The notes: generated by a model from the sequence alone, not told the origin. Shown: positions 42,201 to 55,133, counted from the stretch's first letter. The stretch is DNA of 64,000 nt from Rosa chinensis (GCF_002994745.2 NC_037092.1:85598398-85662397), one strand, 5' to 3'. Program-made: numbers and translations.

Positions 42201-42819
42201 TTGAATGCCTTTCTTATAAGTAAGTATTTTTTTTTTTTAACACTAGCATTAAGACTAATGACTGTCACTACATGTGATTTTGATTGTACATTGGTTTCCA
42301 GTAAGTAATTAGATGAAATAATTGTAATACTTATGTCTATCGTAGAAAATTCAGTTAATTTTGTTTTTAGATTGACTTCAATCAATTTTTTTATTTTATT
42401 TTTTTGAAAAAGGGTTTGGAACCCAACCTAATTGGGAGGCTCAGCCCCAAGCCTGCTTATTATTATTATTATTATTTAAAAGATAATTATACTGGGAGGG
42501 GGACATATAACCTGAACCTCGAGTACTAATACATGAATCCTCGTAGATTGACTTCAATCAATTTAGTCTATCATAATTTTATAACAGTACTATAATTATA
42601 CATTAGATTAATCGAGAGACAAGCTATAATTATAACAAGGTCGTAGGTGGTGTAATTACCATTAATAGAACTACGATTACACAAAATAGGACTCAAGTTA
42701 TCATAATGACAACAAATTTATTGTCACATTTGTAAATGTGAGTATGACATACTGGTATGTACTATAGAACTTTCCCTCTAAGGATAATCTCGTCGAGACT
42801 TATTATTAAGTTTATAACC
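42201..42819. other. AT-rich region with (TTA)n; no gene
   Basis: Contains a phrase aacccaacctaattgggaggc (42420-42441) and a tta microsatellite (about 42459-42477). I see no gene. Confidence 0.4.
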
Positions 42820-43560
42820 GAAGTGTTAATTTTGTAACTATTAGGTTGACCGATGCCGTATTCGCCAATAATTTCAAACGACATGTGTAACTACTCGGTC
42901 GATACATCTAAAAGGTCAAAAATAAAACTTATCAATTTGGTTATTAGAAAGTAATATCAATGTGTCTACTAGTGTTGTATAACATGTTCATTACATATAA
43001 GAATATGTGGACTCTCAAAAGTGACAAATCGATGAAAGCTTAATTTGGAGAAGCTGACCGTTAGATGAGTGTATTACATTGTTTTACGGATGTGATAAAA
43101 AATTCAACCAATTTAATTATAGTTTCGACTTCGATCCACTTGGTCAACCGTAATTAAATTTATAAAACAATATCTATATATATTATCGAGACATATGGAT
43201 ACGGAGAAACTGACTGCTGGAATAGATGAGTGCAATATACTATGCTTTTTTTGTAAGAAAATCAGTTATACTCGTCGATGTTTTGACTTCGATCCACTTA
43301 GTCAAACCGAAGTTAGTTTTATAACTATTAGGTTGACTAATCTTGTATCCACCAACAACCATGCCAATAATTTCACACGACGTATGTAACTACTTAGTGT
43401 ATACATCTATAAGGTCGAAAGAGAAAATAATCAATTTTGATTTGGTTTTTAGAAAGTAAGATCAATGTGTCTACTAGTATTGTATAACTTGTTCATTACA
43501 TATAGGAATATGTGAATTTTCAATAGCGACAATGCGATGAAAGGTTAATCTGGGAAAAAA
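42820..43560. repeat. Diverged tandem repeat, about 505-bp period
   Basis: Two copies of a block running from ttaggttgac through aaggtc to tgtctactagtgttgtataac and gttcattacatata, about 505 bp apart (for example 42963 and 43468). Its text resembles the younger array at 43.9-48.6 kb (tgcctagtaatgtggtctaac and so on), so it is probably an older part of the same satellite. Confidence 0.7.
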
Positions 43561-43673
43561 ATTTAAACATCTAATATAATTATCGAGATTACATAATAAA
43601 TCTCAAACCTTTTAAGCAATCTAACATATAAGTACTAAATAATAGTCATTCACAGCGTGCATTGACTTAAACA

Positions 43674-43877
43674 CTAGCAAAACCTAGGGTTTTGAGTATA
43701 GAGAGCGACGGCGACGGCTTGCTCCTCATCATCGGTCTAGCAGAGGCGTGATCTATCGTCGTCAAGCGAATTTCAAAGGTGAGGCAGGGGAAGTAGGTTT
43801 TGCGGCTTGGAGCGAGTTTCTTGTTTGTGGTTTGGAGCAGGTGCTAAGAAGGGAAGCCGGCGGATTTGCAGCAGCGA
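43674..43877. other. Leader-like fragment between repeat blocks
   Basis: A GC-richer 200 bp with aacctagggttttgag, a gacggcgacggcttg stretch and a possible GT donor at ttcaaaggtgagg. It looks like the 5' leader of a plant housekeeping gene, but no coding exon follows before the satellite starts. Confidence 0.35.
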
Positions 43878-43879
43878 TT

Positions 43880-46800
43880 GAACAAGTAGTAAATACCACA
43901 TAAAACTAATATGTTCATAACCTGTCGTTCGCAATTTATTTTTTTTCGATACGTCAGCTCTCACACTCTCGTGGGTATGGCATATATAAACTAATGTAAA
44001 AATTTGTACAAGTTTATCTTCTCCTGGTATAGCTCCCCTTAGGGAAGTATAAATATATAAAAAGTTGACCGCCTTGTCTGATGTCAAAATGACGGCGGAT
44101 CTAGTTAACTTTTTTTACAAAGTACCTATTAATACGCTATAAATAGATGAATAATCTCAAATTTACCAATTTTTAGTTACGAATTTTTAGATCGCACAAA
44201 ATCCTTATATGCCTAGTAATGTTGTCTAACTTGTTTATTTGGTGTATTACAAAATTATACCTTTCAAGAGCAACTTGGTGGAGGAAATATAATTTATTAA
44301 AATTGGCCGTTGGATGTTATCATGATAAGAAAATATGGTTATGGTCAAAATTTCAGCTATTTTCGTCATCATTTGGGTCTCGATTTACTGGTTCAACTCT
44401 AAACCCTAAATACCACATAAAACTAATATGCTCATAACCTGTCATTCGCAATTTATGTTTTCGATATGTTAGCTCTCACACTCTCATGGGTATGGCCAAG
44501 GTTCTAAAAAACGCTAGGCGCTAGTCGGGCGGTGATCCGGAGACTAGGCGGTTTTTATTTTCTTACTTTTTTAGTTATTTTATGATATAAACTTAATAAA
44601 TGATTGTTAGTCACCTAATGGTATGCAAAACTTATCTCAAAAGTCAAATCTTGTCAGAATAATTGATAATGAAACTTTAGTTGTCAACCATTGCACCACT
44701 TCTCTCTTAAAAGAAAAAAACAAACGGAAAAAAAAAAAACCCACCACAACACACGTGGACTCATCTTCTTCATCTCTCTTTTTTCTCATCTCTGCATCTC
44801 TCCTTTCTCATTTCTTCTTTCTCATGACTGCATCTTTCTTCTTTCTTTACTCTCTTCTATCTTTTCTTCATTCTCAAATTGAGAAAGAGGGACGTATGAT
44901 TTAATCAAAGTCAAAGAGTGCAAAGCAAGATCAAATTGAGTAGAGAAAAATGACAAGTCAGTGAGTATGCTTTTGGGTTTGGAGAAAGAACATACATAAT
45001 CAAGTTTTGGGTTTAGAGAGAACAGAGAGGACATACGATTGAGATTTGGTTTCAGTTTTGATGAAAAAAACCAAACAAAAAACGGCGCCTAGTGCGTAAG
45101 CCCGACCGCCTACACCGCCTAGTGCCGGAAGGCCTAACTAGGCGCCCGCCAAAGCTCCAAGCGATTTGCTCAGTAGCCAAGCACATAATCGGGGTGGTAA
45201 CGGTGCACCCAGCTCCTAAGGGCCGCTCAGGCGGCCTAGGCGGACGACTTTTAGAACACTGGGTATGGGCCTATATAAACTAATGTAAAAACTTGTACAA
45301 GTTTATCTTCTCCTGGTATAGCTCCCCTTAGGGAAGTATAAGTATATAAAAAGTTGACCGCCTTGTTTGATGTCGAAATGACTGCGGATCTGATTAATTT
45401 TTTTTACAGAGTACCTATTAATACGGTATAAATAAATGGGTAATCTCAAATTACCGATTTCTAGTTACAAATATTTAGATCGCACAAAATTCTTATATGC
45501 CTAGTAATGTTGTTTAACTTGTTTATTTGGTGTATTACAAAATTATACCTTCCAAAAGCAACTTGGTGGAGGAAATATAATTTATCAAAATCGACTGTTG
45601 GATGTTATCATGATAAGAAAATATGGTTATGGTCAAAATTTCAGCTATTTTTGTCGTCGTTTGGGTCTCGATCTACTAGGTCAACTCTAAACCCTAAATA
45701 CCACATAAAACTAATATACTCATAACCTGTTGTTCGCAATTTATTTTTTTGGTATGATAGCTCTCACACTCTCATCGGTATGGCCTATATAAACTAATGT
45801 GAAAATTTGTAGAAGTTTATCTCTTCCTGGTATAGCTTCCCTTAGGGAAATATAAGTATATAAAGAGTTGACCGTTTTGTCTGATGTCGAAATGACCGCT
45901 ACTAGTTAATTTTTTTACAGAGTAAGCTCAAATTTATCAATTTCCTATTACGAATTTTTAGATTGCACAAAATCCTTATATGCCTAGTAATGTGGTCTAA
46001 CTTGTTTATTTGGTGCATTATAAAATTATACCTTCTAAGAGCAACTTGGTGGAGGAAATATAATTTATCAAAATCGGCCATTGGATATTATCATGATAAG
46101 AAAATATGGTTATAGTTAAAATTTCAGCTATTTTCGTCATCGTTTGAGTCTCGATCTACTGGGTCAACTTTAAACCCTAAATACCACATAAAACTAATAT
46201 TCTCATAACCTGTCCTTCACAATTTATTTTTTCGATATGTCAGCTCTCACACTCTCATGGATATGTCCTATATAAACTAATGTAAAAACTTGTAGAAGTT
46301 TATCTCCTCCTGGTATAGCTTCCCTTAGGGAAGTATAAGTATATAAAGAGTTGACCGCTTTGTTTGATGTCGAAATGACCGTTGCTCTGGTTAATTTTTT
46401 TACAGAGTAAGCTCAAATTTACCGATTTCCTGTTACGAATTTTTAGATCTCACAAAATCCTTATATGCTTAGTAATGTGGTCTAACTTGTTTATTTGGTG
46501 CATTACAAAATTATACCTTCCAAGAGCAACTTGGTGGAGGAACTATAATTTATCAAAATCGGCTGTTAGATGTTACCATGATAAAAAGATATGGTTATGG
46601 TCAAAATTTCAGCTATTTTCATTGTCGTTTCGGTCTCGATCTACTAGGTCAACTCTAAACCCTAAATACCACATAAAACTAATATGCTCATAACATGTTC
46701 TTCGCAATTTATTTTTTCTATATGTTAGCTCTCACACTCTCGTGTGTATGGCCTATATAAACTAATGTAAAATTTTGTAGAAGTTTATCTCCTCCTGGTA

Positions 46801-48560
46801 TAGCGCCCCTTAAGGAAGTATAAGTATATAAAAGTTGACCGCTTTGTTTGATGTCAAAATGACCGTTGCTCTGGTTAATTTTTTTACAGAGTAAACTCAA
46901 ATTTACCGATTTCCTGTTACGAATTTTTAGATCTCACAAAATCCTCATATGCCTAGTAATGTGGTCTAACTTGTTTATTTGGTGCATTACAAAATTATAC
47001 CTTCTAAGAGCAACTTGGTGGAGGAAATATAATTTATCAAAATCAGCCGTTGGATATTATCGTGATAAGAAATTATGGTTATGGTTAAAATTTAAACTAT
47101 TTTCGTTGTCGTTTGGGTCTCTATCTACTGGGTCAACTTTAAATCCTAAATACACATAAAACTAATATGCTCATAACTTGTCCTTCACAATTTATTTTTT
47201 GATATGTCAGCTTTTACACTCTCGTGGATATGGCCTATATAAAGTAATGTAAAAATTTGTAGAAGTTTATCTTCTCCTGGTATAGCTCCCCTTAGGGGAA
47301 GTATAAGAATATTAAAGAGTTGACCGCTTTGTCTGATGTCGAAATGACGACGGATTTTATATAGTACCTATTAATACGCTATAAATAGACGGGTAGTCCC
47401 AAATTTACCGATTTCCAGTTATGAATATTTAGATCGCGCAAAATCCTTATATGCCTAGTAATGTGGTTTAACTTGTTTATTAGGTGCATTACAAAATTGT
47501 ACCTTCCAAGAGCAACATGGTGGAGGAAATATAATTTATCAAAATTGGCCGTTGGACGTTATCGTGATAAGAAGATATGGTTATGGTCAAAAGTCCAGCT
47601 ATTTTTGTTGTCATTTGGGTCTCGATCTACTGGGTCAACCCTAAACCTTAAATACCATATAAAAATAACATGCTCATAACCAGTCCTTCGCAATGAATTT
47701 TTTTTTATTTGTCAGCTTTCACACTCTCATGGGTGTGTGCTATATAAACAAATGTAAATTTTTTTGAAAGTTTATCTACTCTTGGTATAGCTCCCCTTAG
47801 GGAAGTATAAGTGTATAAAGAGTTGACCGCTTTGTTTGATATCGAATTCACGGCGGATCGGGTTAATTTTTTAACACAGTACCTACTACTACTATATAAA
47901 TAGATGAGTAATCTCAAATTTACTGAATTACAATTATGAATATTTAGATCGCACAAAATCCTTACATACCTAGTTATGTGGTCTAACTTGTTTATTGTGT
48001 TACAAATTTATACCTTCCTAGAGTACCATAGTGGAGGAAATATAATTTATCAAAATTGGCCGTTAGATGTTATCATGATAAGAAGATATGGTTATGGTCA
48101 AAATTTTAGCTATTTTCATCATTGTTTGGATCTCGATCTACTGGGTCAACTTTAAACCCTAAATACCACATAAAACTAATATGTCTATAACCGGTCATTC
48201 GCAATTTATTTTTTCTGATCTGTCAGCTCTAACACTCTCGTGGGTACAGGCTGTATAAAATAATGTAGAATTTTATGGAAGTTTATCTCCTTCTGGTATA
48301 GCTCCCCTTAGGGAAGTATACATGTATAAAGAGTTGACCACTTTGTTTGATGTTTAATTGACGGCGGATCAGGTTAATTTTTTTATACAGTACCTATTAA
48401 TACTCTTTAAGTACATTGAACGTCTTAAATTTATCGATTTCTAAGTTCAATTACATGGATCGCACAACTCTTTATATGACTACTAATGTGGTTTAACTCA
48501 TTTATTAGTTATATGGAAAAGTATACATTCCATAACTAACAAGGTGGAGGAATTAGAATT
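43880..48560. repeat. Satellite array, 485-515-bp units
   Basis: At least eight tandem units. The marker gcctagtaat occurs at 44211, 45499, 45982, 46467 (gctt variant), 46951, 47453, 47968 and 48478 (degenerate). Spacings are 483, 485, 484, 502, 515 and 510 bp; the first gap of 1,288 bp holds a 763-bp MITE. Every unit carries a block with ggtatagctccccttaggg and most carry tataaataga. Divergence increases at the right edge. Apparent 72-residue frames recur in several units but follow from repeat identity. Confidence 0.92.
44498..45260. mobile_element. Mutator-type MITE, copy 2
   Basis: 763 bp with the ends of 26295-26676 (AAGGTTCTAAAAAACGCTAG at left, CTTTTAGAACACT at right) and a longer unrelated middle including a ctcttt-rich tract. 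It is flanked by gggtatggcc (44488-44497) and gggtatgggcc (45261-45271), a 10-bp duplication with one inserted g. The satellite consensus gggtatggcctatataaac is restored if it is removed. Confidence 0.85.
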
Positions 48561-48609
48561 TATCAAATTCGACCATTTCATTTATTGCGATAAGAGATTA
48601 TTATTATTA

Positions 48610-49030
48610 GGGCTAAATACTTATTACTACCCTGTAGTTTGGGTCCAAAATCAATTCAGTCCTTGAATTTTTAATTTCATCAAGAACGCCCCTGCACTTT
48701 CAATTTTGATATAATAGGTCCAATTTATTAGACTTCCGACAATTGAGTTATTTAACTTGTTGACGTGGCTCATATATGGCCTATGTTTTATGATGTGGTG
48801 TTGAGATGGTCTGCATAGTCAATTTAGGAGTGAGATCCACTATTAGAAATCTATCAAATAAATAGTTTTTCAACAATTAATCCAACTATAACTTGAACCC
48901 ATAACATATATTAACGAATTGGACCTATTAGATCAAAATTAAAAGTGCAGGGGTGTTTTTGATGAAATTAGAAGTTCAGAGACTGAATTGATTTTGGACC
49001 TAAACCACAGGATAGTAACCAGTATTTAGC
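48610..49030. mobile_element. MITE with long terminal inverted repeats
   Basis: About 420 bp. The left end (ggctaaatac, ggtccaaaatcaattcagtc, cccctgcactttcaattttg) is mirrored at the right end (aaaattaaaagtgcagggg, gactgaattgattttggacc, gtatttagc) over more than 100 bp. It is flanked by tta/att microsatellite-like sequence that hides the duplication. No coding capacity. Confidence 0.8.
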
Positions 49031-49536
49031 TATTATTATTATTATTATTTTGTTTTAGCAAATTTCACAAATGGAGCATCCAACAACCGATACCTAGATT
49101 TTGTAAACAACAAATTGATACCTACGGAAAACTTGTTTTGAAAGTTGTCTTCCAACAAATTGGAAATGCAGGTCAAGTTCTGTGAAATTCCTTCTTATTT
49201 TTTTATTTTTCCCTCTGTTGAACTCTGTTAATTTTTCTATAAAAGTTGAAGATAGAGAGGCAGCTAAGAACCATCAAAAATGAAAAATCTTGAATACCTT
49301 ATTGCTTAAATACATAAGGAATAGAATCTAGTCTCTAGTAAAAACATGAAGGGAATGATAGAAAGACTGTAACTACACATCCAAACTTGAGCAACCGCCA
49401 CATAAGCAAAGTAAAAACGGCGTCACAAAAACCTCACACTTCCTCATGCACAACAGAAACCACAGTAACTCCAATTGTCATCACCATGCAATTTATAACA
49501 GCAACACGAACCATCTAAAAGAAGTATCAAGTCCAA
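49031..49536. other. Intergenic; no gene seen
   Basis: Probably the 3' flank of the V-ATPase fossil (minus strand). No repeats or frames of note. Confidence 0.4.
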
Positions 49537-50306
49537 TCATCGATTCATCCTCAAGGCATGGAAACCATTTGTCAAGTCTTCATGTAGCTTCTAAATTTTG
49601 CAACAAGAGCTTGTTTGCCTTCAGCATGATCCTCAAATTTGCTAGACCTGCATATCACCAGTAAGGGATTAAAGACATGCTTACCATAAAATAATAAAAT
49701 GTTCAGCATTATGATGTCACTTATGCAGTTACGTTAGGTGGTAAAGAAGATCTCCCATATGGTGCTCGATTATACTGTACTTTATCTTCTGACCATCCAT
49801 ACCAGCTGTTCTCTCTAATGCTTGTAGACATTGATACCAATAACCTTCACTTATCTAATTAAACATCTAATAAAGTTGCACCTTTCTGGGATTGGTTCTC
49901 AGAAAGAAGACATGGTAAGACAATATTAAGTGTTTTGCTTGCTCTAAATTGTTTCAACCTAAATAGACAAGAATTCTTCAAACATAATGGTAGGTCATAT
50001 AAGAAAGGATTTGAACAGAATAGTTCACCTGATTTGCTAAATTGAAGAAATGGATGATATTCCGCATCATCCAGACAGACTTGTAGAAAAGGCAGAATTT
50101 ATCATATCTGTCCACCCTTACAACAGGTAAATGATCATTAGTGACTACTAGTCCCAACCAAAATAAGAAGTATATATGGATCAAAGAAAGATTAGAGTAG
50201 GAACTTACGGAGTAAATGCATCATGTGCGAGAGAATTCTCTCTCAACAGCTTTGCAGTTTCTAAAGTGTTCTTGTTTCCTTCAGATAAAGCACCCTTTCC
50301 TACAAG
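49537..50306 (-). pseudogene. V-ATPase subunit A fossil, last four exons
   Basis: Subunit A is the catalytic ATP-hydrolysing subunit of the vacuolar proton pump. Minus-strand exons with AG and GT borders: 50306-50209 (LVGKGALSEGNKNTLETAKL), 50107-50029 (YDKFCLFYKSVWMMRNIIHF), 49820-49733 (ERTAGMDGQKI and GDLLYHL) and 49647-49537 (KFEDHAEGKQALVAKF, then a one-base frameshift and LHEDLTNGFHAL). These are consecutive C-terminal pieces of the conserved protein. The nucleotide-binding core and everything N-terminal are absent. Phases of the first two exons still join (98 and 79 bp). Confidence 0.88.
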
Positions 50307-51622
50307 CTGTAAGATTACAAATATGCCAGGCTTTTAGCTATGGGCAGATAAAGGAAAACACAGTTAATTTTTAACTTCTCCCCCTTCATAAATCACACAA
50401 ACAGAAGAACTGTAAGCGTCCTTCAGTCTGATAGGATGAAGCCAAAGTCTCACTTTGACCGGTCCTACCAGGAAAGCAATTGTACAATGATCATCGAGGT
50501 GATTAATTTTAGGCATCCACTCAACATCAGAGAATCAGTAAGCTAGACTAGAGCCCCTCAACATCTTCAATTAGAAATGCAGATAGAGCCTAAGTTAGAG
50601 ACACCCAACCCAACAATCCTCCTAAATAAGAGATCACCAACGTATCACACATAAAAATTGGGCACAGCTTAGAAATTTTTATTTCAATTAATCACCACTA
50701 CTATAATGGTCTTCTCTCTTCCTACTATTTACCAGTTCTGTTGCACACCATATTACTATTAGTTTGATTGGTTCAACAATTGGTACAAAGCTCAGGTGAA
50801 ACAGAAAAACTAATTAACTTATTCTCACATTTGCTTCTCTATATTCCTGGGAAGGGAGAGTATAAAAAAGCAGTTTCCGTAATCACATACCTTACAGTTC
50901 AGAAGTGCATTGCTGGAAGCAATTGAAAGAATTAAGAACTAACAACTTGATTTCCAGTACAACATAATATGATATCAAAACCAGATAAAAAAGTATTAAG
51001 CTAAAAGACATGTTGACCTTAACCCACTAAATAACATGTATGGTCGTCTGAATAAATGAGTTTCTAATTGCATTTTAACACTCCTATTAAGTGAATTAAA
51101 TTATTTGATGAGAAAGGCATTTAAGACAATAGCATGATATTGTCTACATATATAATTCAGATTGGAGCAACCTTAGAACTTGAGAAATTTGCAACTATGC
51201 TAGCACAACAGCAGCAATTGTAATTACAAGAAGTAATATTTTCCCATACTAAACAAATCCCAGTTCAGAGCAAACTGACATCAGCAACACATTCTAACAC
51301 GTGCAAGAATTTTCCCAATTGCTTCCCTGCATTAGAAAAAAATTATTTTAATGTGTTAAGCCCTGATTAAAAACAAGACGTATGCATTCATACCACCCTC
51401 TATAAGAGTCTTTTCCCTAAATAGCAGAAGAGAAAAACCCATCTAAACTGCTACCATATGAACATAACAATTCCTTCTCATTTCTTAACTTTCTACTATA
51501 TTCTGCTCAATAAACAGCAGATATAGCAAAAAGTAAGGATCAAGAAATGTCATCAGTGGAAGGAAGAAAACTAGATCACTTCCAGCAAATATAAAAACCA
51601 CAAAAGGCCAATGAAAGACGTA
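50307..51622. other. Non-coding sequence between two fossils
   Basis: I looked for the missing upstream V-ATPase exons and did not find them. A tiny block bounded by AG and GT (NALLNCK, minus, near 50890-50912) is too short to assign. Confidence 0.45.
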
Positions 51623-52108
51623 CTAGTCTAACTTTGAATCAACATCCAAGCACAATCTTGATTCAATAGGTGTCATACCCTCCTTGGCAGTCTGTAAATT
51701 GAAAGATGCTTTATTATTAGGAACACTTGACAGATTAAAGAAAGATTCTTAAATGTCCAATAACCAAAATCAATTAATAAAGCAGAAACTGAGGTCTAGT
51801 ACAAGGCTATGAGCGTTACTTTTCTAATTGGGTAGGCGATTGGATAGCAGATGATCATCAGAATGCCAACAAGCAAAACAAAATTCGAAGCAACAGAAAG
51901 CCCATATCTTAAGCATATAGCTTGTGGAATAATCTAACCCAGAATGGCAAGTCACAAGTCAATCGCAATCCCAATATCCCATCGCATCTCAATGAGCTTA
52001 TGATAAATCGAGTAAGCAACATACCTCTCTGAAAATTAGAATAAATGTTACAGACAGCAAAACAGCAACAACAGGATGAAAGATTTCATCAAGGTATAAT
52101 GGAAGGGC
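51623..52108 (-). pseudogene. DUF21/CNNM-type membrane protein fossil
   Basis: Plant DUF21-CBS proteins are related to the CNNM/CorC transporters. Minus-strand exons: 52108-52025 (ALPLYLDEIFHPVVAVLLSV and ILIF, part of the membrane domain), 51933-51820 (PQAICLRYGLSV, ILMIICYPIAYPI) and 51691 to about 51623 (EGMTPIES, LDVDSKLD, start of the CBS part, then TAG where Trp is usual). The piece encoding the end of the membrane domain between exons 2 and 3 is missing, and no N-terminal exon is seen, although intron borders are clean. Confidence 0.85.
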
Positions 52109-54857
52109 CTGAAAAATAAAAATAAAATCCAATGTAATGTAATGCAGGAACAGTACACAGATAAGCAATTTCCAAATTCGAAACAGGTATTTAAAGATCC
52201 TACATTTACAGCAGAAGTATCCAATTCAGATAGAATTGATGCTTGGTTTTGAAGAAGATGACATTGACATGCATTCACAAATGGCAGCAAAGCAAACTTG
52301 GACTGTCTCAGTGTCTGGGTGATTCTTCTTCTTCTTCTTCAGAGTAAGATCAAGGACTCAAAATCGATCAAACCGACGGGACGATTGGGTTTCATCGAAT
52401 GGGTTCGAAAGCTAGTAGCAGTAGCACAACAGTAATTAAACAAAAAAGAAAAAAAAAAGACGAGAGAAGGAGCCCAAACCAGTTATTTTTCGTGTTTTTG
52501 ATGCCAACCCATACAAGTTATTAGCTGTAAGCCTCACAGCGAAAATACCATTAGCCCCCGCTTGTTTCACTATGACGGCAAAACATTTACAGTTAACAGT
52601 CAGTTCACAGTCAACACAAAGTAACCAATTCCTGAGGATGTAATTTGTCCACGTCACTGGGGCTCCCTTGGTCTACATTTCGGTTGGTCCATTGCAGCCC
52701 ACTCCAGCCAAATCCACTAGTATCTTTGGTTAGCTGTGACGAGCCACTTTAGGCCCCATACCCATTATTGTAAGTAAAGCTGCCAATTTTTTCTTTCTTT
52801 TTAAAAAGTAAGAATTGCCTTTCAAAAAAAAAAGAGTAAGAATTAGAGAAACTATTGTTCTTTCTGTTCAATGTCTTCTTTCTGGCATAGTCATTAGTCT
52901 TGACCAAGAAATACAGACGGCTTGGAGGAGGGCTAGTGAAAATATTTCAAGGCTTTACTTTATTACAGTCGGAGTCCAATTCATATTATGAATTGAATGG
53001 ACCTATCAAATGCCCAAATGGAACTATGAAATGAATTTGATGCATATTAAAGGATAAAGTAATCCTATTCACAACTAAATACTGATCATCGACTGCTATG
53101 GAGCTATAAAGGACTTCATCATGTTGACCATGTTAGCACCAACAGCATTGTCCTTCATTACTGCACTTCTGCCTAGACATAGTCAAGGATACTTCAAAAC
53201 TCCTCTTTGATATTGCAAAATCAGAGGAATTACACCATCAAAAAGTACGCCCCAAAGAGAACAAACAATAAACCAACAATCAAGTGAAGAAGAAACTCTG
53301 TAAAACCCCACAAGGAAGATTGCAGGAACAGATCACCAAAGGTAAATGTGATGATCGACCTTAGTTCCAGCTAGATTACATGCATTATCTGGCCAAAGCC
53401 AGAGATGAGCAATTAGCAGACGTAGGCAATTATCAATCAAAGTTTGTCCACGATAAGGAGCCAAAAGACCTGCTCACAAAGCTGTAGAAAAAGGAATTAT
53501 GAGGGACTGACCCCTGCCAAAGAACACTCTAATAAAAAATTAGGAAGTACTATGGAGAACCAAATGTTCCAAACTCAAGCTTAAACTAATATAAAACATC
53601 AACCAATAGATCATGATCTAACTAACACATACAGACTATCAAAATCTAAACCTAAAGACCTCTTTTGATCGAAACATGCATGATTAATGAAGTGATATTT
53701 GAAACGAAGCTCAACACTCAAACGTTCAAACCATGTCTGATTGCACATTGAGCTTGTATATTGGTTTTTTGTTCAAAGGGGATTAGCAAGGAGGACAAGA
53801 AACAAGGACATCAGTGAGGTCTTTGAATCGAAAATCAGAGTAGCACAGAACGACCCTGCATTGAGATATATGAAACTAGTATCGACAAATCAATTGTACT
53901 CAGATAGAAAATCCAACAGAAACTAAACACTAATCTCCAATCAAACTGCTACTGGCCATGATATGAGAAACACCTCTTCAAGGACATTAGTCAGGCCTTT
54001 GAATCGAAACTCAGAAGAGCCATAAAACAACTACCATAATAAGAGAATAATGAGACCATGAATCACTTCAATGGTGTTGCTATAATTTCAGCATAGAGAT
54101 ATATTCCCAGAGTTGTTGAATTTGTTAACAATTCTATATACACTTATACACCAGTGGCAAGAATCAAATGTCATCCTGATCAAGCATGTCAACTGATCTC
54201 TTCACTCTCAAAGGTTCCAACTTTCAAGAATGGCTATTTAGAAAGTCACAATCCAGGAAAGCTTCTACTGTATCAATTGGATTTGCAGCCTCAGCTAGAT
54301 GATCAAACCTGAACGTAATGAAAAACAACTGAAAGAGTGAACTACTTTGAGAAAAAATCTTTCTATTAGGTAGCAAAACAATACTTGCAGTTGCAATTTA
54401 TCATATGATTTGATTATCCTAAATGTGTATTGACTGCTTCTCTTGAATGAGTTAGTCTTAATGACTATGAGAAATCTTTGCATATTCTGTTTATAAGTCA
54501 AAACCAAACAACTCTTAATTCACCCTGTATAAGGTCATCAACCCGCACCCACATTCACACATAATATAAAAGACAGCTTAATTTGGTTTTCAGGGATGGG
54601 ACTCAATTAGCCCTGCACTGTGGTAGTATGACTCCAAACTTTGGAAGATGAACTTGATGCAGAAGCCAGACCAAAAGAGAAAGAAAAAAAAAAAAATTTG
54701 ATGCAGAAGACATACAATAAGAATATAATTTTTAGTATTTATGGCATCACAAGAAATCTAGGAGACAATTTAATGAAAAGTAAAGGAATTCAGTTGATGA
54801 CACAGCATCATACCTTGGCAAAGAAATTGAAGATGTTTTTGAACATGGAGTTAGACT
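52109..54857. other. Non-coding: shared fragment, then decayed receptor flank
   Basis: 52170-52375 repeats sequence from 40960-41190. Around 53550-53600 and 54280-54310 there are phrases like those at 2985-3030 and 1130-1160 (agaaccaaatgt, and tcagctagat followed by caacct), so the right part appears to be flank of another lost receptor unit. No gene seen. Confidence 0.45.
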
Positions 54858-55010
54858 AGTTCCTGCTCTGAAAATCAAAACAGCGGCACTCCTTTACATA
54901 CAACTGTTCCAATGACGGACATGCAAAATCAACAGTAGCCCTTTCACGGTGCAACAATGGAAAGTTGGTCTTCCAGCCGATCATTTTACGATGTGCTCAT
55001 CTACATCCCA
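54858..55010 (-). pseudogene. LRR end remnant of a further receptor copy
   Basis: The minus strand reads ERATVDFACPSLEQLYVKEC, then FDFQSRN and a stop, matching the DATIHVECPSLEHLHLKEC and FHSRNRF end of unit D. It lies just downstream of unit D, so it is either a duplicate of the last LRR or the rest of a lost unit. Confidence 0.75.
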
Positions 55011-55133
55011 CAATCTAATCCTCAATTTGAAAAATAAAATAAAATAAAATAAAAATTAAGTGAAAAGGTCTGGAAATCTAACACACTCTCATAAATGAAA
55101 AAAAAAATTAACTTTGAAATCATTATTATAAAC

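Noticed and set aside
43880..48560. CRISPR-like array
   Set aside because: Units are about 0.5 kb without short spacers, and this is plant DNA.
53741..53926. 61-residue plus-strand frame
   Set aside because: No domain, no splice context and no match to neighbouring fossils; likely random.
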